Part shown: in pieces, positions 8,106 through 12,572 of the stretch
Numbering within the stretch: the stretch's first letter is position 1
Layout: each line of letters starts with the position of its first letter
Source: Bacillota bacterium
GTDB lineage: Bacteria; Bacillota; Bacilli; Paenibacillales; NBRC-103111
Assembly: GCA_023393235.1 (NCBI GenBank)
Contig: JAEWMH010000107.1
Span: forward strand, 1 to 12,572
Reading direction: 5' to 3'
Length of the DNA: 12,572 bases
Program-made: the position numbers and the translations under genes
Notes under the pieces: generated by a model
What the model saw: only the letters and a program-made list of their open reading frames with translations
Database searches by the model: none
What the model was told of the DNA's origin: nothing

Positions 8106-8459
8106 ATGAGTTTACATGTTGAGATGGAGCAGGGCAGCAAGGCGCTTATTGTCCGGCTCAAGGGTGAGCTGGATCACCATACGGCTGATGCAGTCAAGCA
8201 GCGGATGGAAGAGGCCATCAACCGGGGGAATGCCAATCATGTGGTGGTGAATCTCCGGGACCTGAAGTTTATGGACAGCTCCGGCTTAGGCGTGATTCTG
8301 GGACGCTACAAGCAGGTCACCGGGAAGGGCGGCAAGATGGTGCTTTGCGAGGTAAGCCCTTCGGTGTACCGGCTGTTCGAAATGTCGGGTCTGTTCAAGA
8401 TTCTGGCGGTGAAGGAGAACGAGCGTCAAGCGATCTCCAGTCTGGAGGTCGTATCATGA
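8106..8459 (+). CDS. spoIIAA: Anti-sigma-F factor antagonist SpoIIAA
   Basis: A 117-aa STAS-domain protein, the same length as B. subtilis SpoIIAA (from memory). In its unphosphorylated form it binds SpoIIAB-ADP and frees sigma-F in the forespore; SpoIIAB inactivates it by phosphorylating one serine, and SpoIIE reverses this. The target lies in MDSSGLGVILGRYKQ as Ser58, the same number as in B. subtilis. GELDHHTAD (20-28) and MSGLFKI near the C-terminus are also characteristic. I chose the ATG at 8106 because GAGGAG (8089-8094) lies about 11 nt upstream. A GTG at 8094 would overlap that ribosome binding site. The stop codon overlaps the spoIIAB start (ATGA), indicating translational coupling. 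Confidence 0.96.
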   Translation: MSLHVEMEQGSKALIVRLKGELDHHTADAVKQRMEEAINRGNANHVVVNLRDLKFMDSSGLGVILGRYKQVTGKGGKMVLCEVSPSVYRLFEMSGLFKILAVKENERQAISSLEVVS

Positions 8460-8905
8460 GCGAGTTCCACAACCATATGAAGATTGAATTTGCCAGTATT
8501 TCGGAAAATGAGGGCTTCGCCCGGGTGGTTGTCGCCGCCTTCGTCTCCCAGTTGGACCCGACGCTGGATGAGCTGACAGATATCAAAACCGTGGTGTCGG
8601 AGGCTGTAACCAATGCCATCATCCACGGCTACGACAATGATCCTAATGGTGTAGTGGCCATCTCCGCTGAAATAAACGGGGACGTGGTGCGGATTACCGT
8701 ATCCGACCGCGGAGCCGGTATTGCCGACCTGGAGCAGGCCCGCCAGCCGCTGTACACCTCCAAACCGGAGCTGGAGCGGTCGGGGATGGGCTTTACCATC
8801 ATGGAGAATTTTATGGATCAAATGGAAGTCGAAACCAATGTGAACCAGGGTACGACAGTGACTATGACAAAGCGGATCGAATCCAAAAAAGCTTTGTTCA
8901 ACTAG
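8456..8905 (+). CDS. spoIIAB: Anti-sigma-F factor and serine kinase SpoIIAB
   Basis: A 149-aa GHKL-fold protein that holds sigma-F inactive as a dimer with ATP and phosphorylates SpoIIAA. The ATP-binding boxes are intact: N-box with Glu49 and Asn53 in SEAVTNAIIHGY (48-59), G1 box DRGAGI (84-89) and G2 box SGMGFTIMENFM (109-120), with the lid segment QPLYTSKPELER between them. Length is close to the family norm of about 146. GGAGGT lies 6 nt before the ATG, inside the end of spoIIAA, and the ATGA overlap couples the two. An upstream extension of this frame runs antiparallel to nothing but overlaps spoIIAA and is not used. Confidence 0.96.
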   Translation: MSEFHNHMKIEFASISENEGFARVVVAAFVSQLDPTLDELTDIKTVVSEAVTNAIIHGYDNDPNGVVAISAEINGDVVRITVSDRGAGIADLEQARQPLYTSKPELERSGMGFTIMENFMDQMEVETNVNQGTTVTMTKRIESKKALFN

Positions 8906-8917
8906 GGAGTTTGATCT

Positions 8918-9673
8918 ATGGATGTGGATTTGAAGAATGCCTCCCATACGTATCTGGACGATAGTGAGGTCAAGCGGCTCATTGCCTTGAGCCAGTCCGG
9001 AGATACCATCGCCCGTGACACGCTGGTCAGCTGCAATATCCGTCTGGTCTGGTCCGTGGTGCAGCGCTTCCTGAACCGGGGCTACGAGGCGGAGGATCTG
9101 TTCCAGATCGGCTGCATCGGGCTGCTGAAATCCGTGGACAAATTTGATTTGTCCTACGACGTGAAATTCTCTACCTACGCCGTCCCCATGATTATCGGAG
9201 AAATCCAGCGGTTCCTGCGGGACGACGGCACCCTGAAGGTCAGCCGGTCCTTGAAGGAGCTGGCCAACAAGGTGCGCAAGGTCAAGGACGAGCTGTCCAA
9301 AACCATCGGGCGGCTGCCCACCATCAAGGAAGTGGCGGATGAATTGGGGATCACCCCGGAAGAAGTGGTGTTCGCCCAGGAGGCCAACAAGCCCCCATCC
9401 TCCATTCACGAAACCGTCTTCGAAAACGACGGCGACCCCATCACCCTGATGGACCAGATCGCCGACGAAACCCAGGAGAAATGGTTCGAGAAGCTGGCCT
9501 TGAACGAAGCCATCGGCGGCCTCTCCGAGCGGGAGCGCCTCATCGTCTACCTGCGCTACTACCGCGACCAAACCCAGTCCGAGGTGGCCTCCCGCCTGGG
9601 CATCTCCCAGGTCCAGGTCTCCCGGCTGGAAAAGAAAATCCTGCAAAGCATCAAAAACCAGATCGCGCAATAG
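8918..9673 (+). CDS. sigF: RNA polymerase sporulation sigma factor sigma-F
   Basis: A 251-aa sigma-70 family protein that directs the first forespore-specific transcription. Region 2 includes DTLVSCNIRLVWSVVQRF, then YEAEDLFQIGCIGLLKSVDKF and FSTYAVPMIIGEIQRFLRD (core binding and -10 recognition). Region 3 lies around TIGRLPTIKEVADELGI. Region 4 near the C-terminus carries LSERERLIVYLRYYRDQTQSEVASRLG and the helix-turn-helix SQVQVSRLEKKIL for -35 recognition. It starts 12 nt after spoIIAB with GGGAG 8 nt ahead of the ATG. It is the last gene of the operon, and its stop codon lies inside the terminator hairpin. The dacF promoter in this window could be one of its targets. Confidence 0.97.
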   Translation: MDVDLKNASHTYLDDSEVKRLIALSQSGDTIARDTLVSCNIRLVWSVVQRFLNRGYEAEDLFQIGCIGLLKSVDKFDLSYDVKFSTYAVPMIIGEIQRFLRDDGTLKVSRSLKELANKVRKVKDELSKTIGRLPTIKEVADELGITPEEVVFAQEANKPPSSIHETVFENDGDPITLMDQIADETQEKWFEKLALNEAIGGLSERERLIVYLRYYRDQTQSEVASRLGISQVQVSRLEKKILQSIKNQIAQ

Positions 9674-9687
9674 CGGTCTGGTTTTTT
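9658..9687 (+). terminator. Intrinsic terminator of the spoIIA operon
   Basis: CCAGATCGC (9658-9666) pairs over 9 bp (one wobble) with GCGGTCTGG (9673-9681), followed by six T. The sigF stop codon overlaps the loop. Five A on the left extend the stem and could allow termination from the other strand. Confidence 0.92.
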
Positions 9688-9694
9688 GCTTGCC

Positions 9695-9724
9695 TTGAAT
9701 ATAAGTGTACCCATCTGGTACAAT
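9695..9724 (+). promoter_or_regulatory. Candidate sigma-A promoter of the recombinase, with an overlapping inverted repeat
   Basis: TTGAAT (9695-9700) and TACAAT (9719-9724, 5 of 6 matches) are separated by 18 nt. The inverted repeat TGTACC-N5-GGTACA (9706-9722) covers the spacer and most of the -10 box, a position where a repressor would block transcription. I searched for a Gram-positive LexA box (GAAC-N4-GTTC) and saw none. Confidence 0.5.
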
Positions 9725-9755
9725 CTGCCTATCAGCATCTTTCGAAAGCATCGGA

Positions 9756-9794
9756 GATCGTTTGGCCGCTATTTGCGGCTTGAACGGTCTTTTT
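9756..9794 (+). terminator. Terminator inside the recombinase leader (attenuator or small-RNA end)
   Basis: GATCGTT (9756-9762) pairs with AACGGTC (9783-9789), and GCCGC (9765-9769) with GCGGC (9775-9779). The loop is TATTT, and TTTTT follows (9790-9794). It lies about 60 nt after the predicted transcription start and 83 nt before the recombinase ATG. Unless read through, it would yield a short RNA. A 10-nt palindrome, CTTTCGAAAG, lies at 9739-9748. Confidence 0.7.
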
Positions 9795-9876
9795 CATTTT
9801 TTTGGAAGAATAAGTGAATTCGCGATTTAGTCATATGCAAAAAATGGATGGGATCGTATACTGGAGGAGAAGCTGG

Positions 9877-11061
9877 ATGATTATAAAAGTAATTCAAGAA
9901 AATGATAACTGGCTTTGCATAGAGTTTGCCTACGATGAAGAATTGGTAAAGCGAGTCAAACAACTGGAGAAACGAAGATATCTTCCGGAACGCAAAGTGT
10001 GGTTGTTCCCTTATACGGTTTCCGGTGTACATCAATTTCTTTCGTATTTCTCTGATCTTCCCTTGGAGATCGAGAAGGAGTTACAAGAGAACTGCCCAGA
10101 CTTAATGCGGTATGTCCAGGAGCGGATGGAGCAGGAGCAGGATGCTTCACTTGACACTGCTGAGGGGAATGCTCCGGCAAAACTGCCGATTTGGAACCAG
10201 CATGAGGCGGGGAAGCTCAAAGAGGCCTTGCAGCTTCGAGGGTATAGTTTCAAAACCATCAAGGCCTACAGCGGACAGGTCGCACGTTTTCTGGATAATC
10301 AGCTGCACCTGGGAATTCGGACGTATGAAGCCGCTTCCCTTCAGGCATACACCTTACAGCTGCTGAATCAGGGAAAATCCCATGCGTATGTAAACCAAAT
10401 GCTAAGCGCCGTCAAGTTTTATTATACAAAGGTATGCCAACTGCCGGAGGAGACCATTCCATTTGTTCGACCCAAAAAGGAAGCCAAGCTTCCTTCAGTC
10501 TTGACTGCCTCTGAAGTGATGCAGATTATTCGACCTATTGCGAATGTCAAGCATCGCACCTTACTTCTGTTGGTGTATTCAGCCGGTCTCCGGGTAGGGG
10601 AGGTGGTTCGTTTACGGTTAAGCGACATGGATGTGGAACGCAACACCCTGCACATCCGTCAAGGAAAAGGGCGCAAGGATCGGTTGACCCTTCTCTCCGA
10701 TGTAGCTTATGGGCTGTTGCGCCGCTATCTGGAGGAGGAACAGCCGCGGGATTGGTTATTTCCGGGCCAGAACCGAAAGGAACACATCACCGAACGCGCC
10801 GTCCAGAAAGTTTTCGAACAGGCTTACCGTGCTTCGGGGTTGAGCAAGCCTGCCTCGGTCCACACCCTGCGACATTGCTTTGCCACTCACCTGCTGGAGA
10901 ATGGTACGGATCTGCGTTACATCCAAGAACTGCTTGGACATCAAAGCTCACGTACAACAGAACGATATACTCATGTGAGCATCAAGGATATCCGGCGCAT
11001 TCAAAGCCCGTTGGACCGAATGTATGCTGGACGAGAAGACAGTTGGGGAGATGAAGGCTAA
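9877..11061 (+). CDS. Tyrosine recombinase with an extra N-terminal domain, proposed cassette integrase
   Basis: A 394-aa site-specific recombinase. All catalytic residues of the tyrosine family are visible: Arg239 in SAGLRVGEVVRL, Lys264 in QGKGRKDR, His329 and Arg332 in HTLRHCFATHLL, His355 in LLGHQSSRTTERYTHV and nucleophile Tyr364. Residues about 105-195 form the SAM-like core-binding domain. Residues 1 to about 75 are an additional module with DEELVKRVKQLEKRRYLPER and KVWLFP, then a charged linker. The end IQSPLD recalls the RSPLD end of integron integrases, but the 30-40 residue IntI insertion ahead of the HxxR motif is absent. I chose the ATG at 9877, seven nt behind GGAGGAG; a GTG at 9814 would add 21 residues without a comparable site. 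The cassette-like DNA begins 195 nt downstream. Its link to those sites is inferred from position and site structure. A plain XerCD-like phage or transposon integrase is the alternative. Confidence 0.88.
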   Translation: MIIKVIQENDNWLCIEFAYDEELVKRVKQLEKRRYLPERKVWLFPYTVSGVHQFLSYFSDLPLEIEKELQENCPDLMRYVQERMEQEQDASLDTAEGNAPAKLPIWNQHEAGKLKEALQLRGYSFKTIKAYSGQVARFLDNQLHLGIRTYEAASLQAYTLQLLNQGKSHAYVNQMLSAVKFYYTKVCQLPEETIPFVRPKKEAKLPSVLTASEVMQIIRPIANVKHRTLLLLVYSAGLRVGEVVRLRLSDMDVERNTLHIRQGKGRKDRLTLLSDVAYGLLRRYLEEEQPRDWLFPGQNRKEHITERAVQKVFEQAYRASGLSKPASVHTLRHCFATHLLENGTDLRYIQELLGHQSSRTTERYTHVSIKDIRRIQSPLDRMYAGREDSWGDEG

Positions 11062-11255
11062 CAGGTCTATGACCTGGGGCTTCAGCAACAGCAAGCGTAT
11101 TGGTGCATATACGGGGAGGGCCGATGGAAGAGTGGGGGAACAGGATTATTCACAATGGCGAAATACTACTTCAATCCCCGTTTTGCTGCAGTATTCCCGA
11201 ACCTGTTACGCCAATACCCTGCATTTGAGTGATTTACGTAATGCAGAATAAAGAC
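11062..11255 (+). other. Palindrome-rich region before the first cassette (attI-like)
   Basis: No convincing gene lies here. There are nested inverted repeats: CAGGTC-TAT-GACCTG (11062-11076) directly behind the recombinase stop; GTATTGGTG (11097-11105) with CGCCAATAC (11209-11217, one wobble); inner CGGG (11112-11115) with CCCG (11196-11199); and CTGCATT (11219-11225) with AATGCAG (11240-11246). They lead up to the GTTATAT core at 11256. The position between recombinase and first cassette is that of an integron attI. A weak promoter-like pair, TTGAGT (11225-11230) and AATAAA (11247-11252) with 16 nt between, could drive the cassette. Confidence 0.5.
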
Positions 11256-11262
11256 GTTATAT
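11256..11262 (+). other. Recombination core site 1 (GTTATAT)
   Basis: GTTATAT resembles the integron core GTTRRRY except for T where the second R is expected. By analogy the crossover lies between G11256 and T11257. It occurs in the context GACGTTATATGAC; the second core at 12232 occurs as AACGTTATAGGAA. The following bases extend the match to the palindrome arm at 12066-12082. Confidence 0.65.
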
Positions 11263-12232
11263 GACATCTATGCAAGACACTAAAGAAACTTTAAGAAGGT
11301 TGAGGCAGGATGCCTAATGAAGGAAATCACAATAAATAATTTATCACATAGGAGCCAGGTGTCGTTATTTGATTATTGGAGAATCATTGATTCCATAGAA
11401 GAATTTAGTGCATCCTTTGAAGAAGGTTCAATTAATGGAATTGTCGGTGAATTAGGTCATGGGGGATGGCTTCTTTCAAGTGTTTTGTGTGGGAGAATTA
11501 TCGATGAATCTATTTATAATACGATTACACTCTATGAAAAGTCTGTAGGTATTGACATGCTTCGAAGCATTTCTTGTTACGTTGGCGAAGGTGTTGCTGA
11601 AGCACCTTATCGAAAGCTTAACAACTATCCAGGAAAAGTAATGCGAAAGATTATTGGTGTTAAGACAGTGATGGAGCGTATTCAGGAGGGACTAGTCAAG
11701 AGTAAAAGTAAATTAAGTCTATATGAAATTGCGGAGATGTTTGAACTAACTGGAATATACGACAATGATGAAAGAAAAGGTAGGCTAAACCGTCCTTTGG
11801 AATTTCAAAGTGGTGAAGTTTGGCGTGCATCTATGGCAATTGGTGTAGCATATCAGAAGAAGTTATTTTGTTTTCCATGGTTGGAACCTGAGTTTCTCGT
11901 ATATGTATTATCCAATGAAAATCAAAAGTACATTGAAAGATTAAGAGATATTGGTGGCACGATTATAATTCCAGTAAGTAATATAGGATACTTTAATAAC
12001 AAAGTAGATCAAACAATATATTTAAAGAAACCAAAGAATAGAATTTGAAAGCAACTCAATGAAGCCATAGACGTCATATAACACCGTATTCACGCGGCGG
12101 CCCCTGATGGGGCCTTGGTCTGCAGAGGCATTTCGAGGATGCGGAATCAGCAGACAACCCTGCACTGGCCAAGTCCGTCGGACCCGGCCCTTACGGGCCT
12201 TAAGCCAGTGAGGGTTCGTGAATACACCAACG
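11257..12232 (+). mobile_element. Integron-like gene cassette 1 (976 bp)
   Basis: The unit runs from one GTTATA core site to the next and holds one gene with a large palindrome behind it, in the same orientation as the recombinase. The decisive evidence is that its first 17 nt including the core G (11256-11272, GTTATATGACATCTATG) are the reverse complement of the outer palindrome arm (12066-12082) except for one G-T pair. The DNA that follows at 12232 pairs with that arm over TATAAC only. So the palindrome matches its own cassette start rather than its present neighbour, as expected if the unit was once a circle closed at that site. The coding part has about 35% G+C in a 60-base sample, against 65% in sigF, pointing to foreign origin. 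Confidence 0.72.
11317..12048 (+). CDS. ABC-ATPase-like protein with degraded nucleotide-binding motifs (cassette cargo)
   Basis: A 243-aa protein laid out like an ABC-transporter ATPase domain but lacking key residues. GIVGELGHGGWLLS (41-54) stands where the Walker A GxxGxGKST should be, with Gly-Trp instead of Lys-Ser/Thr. EFQSGEVWRASMAIGVAYQ (162-180) matches the signature helix (LSGGQ-type), with only SG kept. KKLFCFPWLEP (181-191) replaces the Walker B aspartate strand. GGTIIIPVSNIGYF (213-226) stands at the H-loop without histidine. ATP hydrolysis therefore looks unlikely. There is no signal peptide or membrane segment. AGGA lies 6 nt before the ATG, inside a small AGGCA-GGA-TGCCT stem. 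No clear promoter precedes it within the cassette, as in most integron cassettes. Function is unknown; a sensor, antitoxin or interference role would be speculation. Confidence 0.8.
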   Translation: MKEITINNLSHRSQVSLFDYWRIIDSIEEFSASFEEGSINGIVGELGHGGWLLSSVLCGRIIDESIYNTITLYEKSVGIDMLRSISCYVGEGVAEAPYRKLNNYPGKVMRKIIGVKTVMERIQEGLVKSKSKLSLYEIAEMFELTGIYDNDERKGRLNRPLEFQSGEVWRASMAIGVAYQKKLFCFPWLEPEFLVYVLSNENQKYIERLRDIGGTIIIPVSNIGYFNNKVDQTIYLKKPKNRI

Positions 12233-12238
12233 TTATAG
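12066..12238 (+). repeat. attC-like branched palindrome with core site 2 (GTTATAG)
   Basis: Outer box TATAAC (12077-12082) pairs with GTTATA (12232-12237). Unequal unpaired spacers follow, ACC on the left and ACCAAC on the right. Then a perfect 9-bp stem: GTATTCACG (12086-12094) with CGTGAATAC (12217-12225). This R''-spacer-L''...L'-spacer-R' order is that of integron attC sites. Inside are three arms rather than one hairpin: GGCCCC-TGAT-GGGGCC (12099-12114); GTCTGC (12118-12123) with GCAGAC (12150-12155); and AACCCT-G-CACTGGC (12156-12169) with GCCAGTGAGGGTT (12204-12216), where G12162 is extrahelical. The last arm carries a terminal GGCCC-TTAC-GGGCC hairpin. The length from ATATAAC to GTTATAG, about 163 nt, is beyond the usual attC range. 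Confidence 0.72.
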
Positions 12239-12341
12239 GAAATTCCGGCAAACCATATACCAGAGAAGAGCGAACAAGCATTCTATCAATTGATGGATAG
12301 ATGTGGTAAACTAGGAAAGTACAATTGAATCTTGGGCGGGT

Positions 12342-12374
12342 CATGGTTTCCCTTCGAAAGGAGGTGAGACCATG
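12342..12374 (+). promoter_or_regulatory. Hairpin enclosing the ribosome binding site and start codon of the toxin
   Basis: CATGGTTTC (12342-12350) pairs with GAGACCATG (12366-12374) over 9 bp with one wobble, and CCTT (12351-12354) with AAGG (12358-12361). The stem takes in the start codon and part of the AAAGGAGGTG ribosome binding site. Burying the start region is a known feature of type I toxin mRNAs. Confidence 0.65.
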
Positions 12375-12485
12375 GAAGTTAAAGATGCAATCCAGATCAT
12401 GTTCCTATTTGGAATGTTCATTCTTGCACTTTTAACTTACATCAATCGAACAACAAGAGAAAGTAAAAACCCACCCCAAGGTTGA
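12372..12485 (+). CDS. Putative holin-like toxin (type I toxin family), 37 aa
   Basis: A 37-residue peptide starting MEVKDAIQIMFLFGMFILAL: a short acidic-basic head, one hydrophobic membrane helix (about 8-23) and a polar tail rich in Arg, Lys and Asn ending NPPQG. This is the layout of the small holin-like toxins common in Bacillaceae and Paenibacillus, which insert in the membrane and are normally silenced by an antisense RNA. A near-perfect AAAGGAGGTG lies 5 nt before the ATG. The 3' end overlaps a terminator that can work in both directions, which would suit an antisense RNA entering from the right. No clear antisense promoter is visible before the window ends. The toxin class is inferred from resemblance; toxicity is untested. 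Confidence 0.75.
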   Translation: MEVKDAIQIMFLFGMFILALLTYINRTTRESKNPPQG

Positions 12486-12506
12486 CCGCCAAAGGTGGGT
12501 TTTTAT
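12465..12506. terminator. Bidirectional terminator at the toxin 3' end
   Basis: AAAAACCCACC (12465-12475) pairs over 11 bp with GGTGGGTTTTT (12494-12504). Both strands read as a GC-rich stem followed by T. The toxin stop codon lies in the loop. An RNA from the right would end inside the toxin gene and overlap the 3' end of its mRNA. Confidence 0.8.
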
Positions 12507-12572
12507 TGCCTGGAATTTGAAGGGAATAAACCATCCAAGCCAATTGTATAGCCGAGTGTTCGCAGCACTCGG

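Larger units (their letters stand above)
12233..12572 (+). mobile_element. Integron-like cassette 2, cut by the window edge
   Basis: The DNA after core site 2 holds a small toxin gene in the same orientation. Its own attC-like site, which should contain an arm complementary to GTTATAGGAAATTCC, is not in the window, so its extent is open. The last 21 nt form a perfect hairpin, CCGAGTG (12552-12558) with CACTCGG (12566-12572). This may be the start of that site or just a terminator. The first 139 nt (12233-12371) hold no gene apart from the hairpin leader of the toxin. Confidence 0.5.

Noticed and set aside
8426..9751. 441-codon open frame on the minus strand
   Set aside because: It is antisense to spoIIAB and sigF, runs through the sigF terminator, and its translation is low-complexity and His/Gly/Leu-rich without a known fold.
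9688..9876. LexA (SOS) operator ahead of the recombinase
   Set aside because: No GAAC-N4-GTTC type site is present. The only symmetric element at the promoter is TGTACC-N5-GGTACA, which does not fit.
11024..11251. 75-codon open frame overlapping the recombinase end
   Set aside because: It starts inside the recombinase, lacks a ribosome binding site and runs through the palindromes before the core site.
12115..12344. Overlapping 61- and 65-codon open frames on both strands around the attC-like site
   Set aside because: They run through the nested palindrome arms. Open frames on both strands there follow from the symmetric GC-rich sequence.
12510..12533. GGAATTT...AATAAAC as the outer arm of the cassette 2 attC
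   Set aside because: The expected arm is the complement of GTTATAGGAAATTCC. GGAATTT is shared, but the rest needs an insertion and mismatches, so this may be chance.

Overview
The window looks like the chromosome of a spore-forming Bacillota, most probably Paenibacillus or a close relative. It carries a complete dacF-spoIIAA-spoIIAB-sigF sporulation cluster, strong AAGGAGG-type ribosome binding sites, G+C-rich core genes (39 of 60 bases in a sample of sigF), intracellular pectin-type glycoside hydrolases, and CTAACGG/CCGTTAG repeats of a kind I associate with Paenibacillus intergenic regions. The genus is an inference.

Left part (1-6458). A partial reading frame enters from the left edge and ends at 124. 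Next come four copies of a 24-nt imperfect palindrome, arranged symmetrically about position 258. A minus-strand block follows: a GH106-like 1080-aa protein (2012-5254) and then a GH28 polygalacturonase-type protein (430-1947). They form an apparent two-gene operon for breakdown of pectic oligosaccharides inside the cell. Upstream of it, also on the minus strand, is namA (Old Yellow Enzyme family, 5436-6458) with its own terminator.

Middle part (6459-9687). dacF lies on the plus strand behind a sequence fitting a sigma-F/sigma-G promoter. The spoIIAA-spoIIAB-sigF operon follows behind a good sigma-H promoter match and ends in a textbook terminator that overlaps the sigF stop codon. SpoIIAB holds sigma-F inactive, and SpoIIAA releases it in the forespore.

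Right part (9688-12572). This is the accessory region and the main point of interest. A 394-aa tyrosine recombinase with an extra N-terminal domain is followed by a palindrome-rich 195-bp stretch and a GTTATAT core site at 11256. Next is an AT-rich gene for an ABC-ATPase-like protein with degraded nucleotide-binding motifs, then a large branched palindrome ending in a second core site, GTTATAG, at 12232. The outer arm of the palindrome (12066-12082) is the reverse complement, 16 of 17 bases, of the 5' end of the same unit (11256-11272). That relationship is what distinguishes an integron gene cassette, whose attC site is completed when the cassette circularises. A second unit starts at 12233. 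It encodes a 37-aa holin-like toxin with its ribosome binding site inside a hairpin and a bidirectional terminator behind it, and it runs off the window. The recombinase lacks the insertion that marks canonical IntI integrases. I therefore read the region as an integron-like cassette system driven by a non-canonical recombinase, placed directly after sigF.
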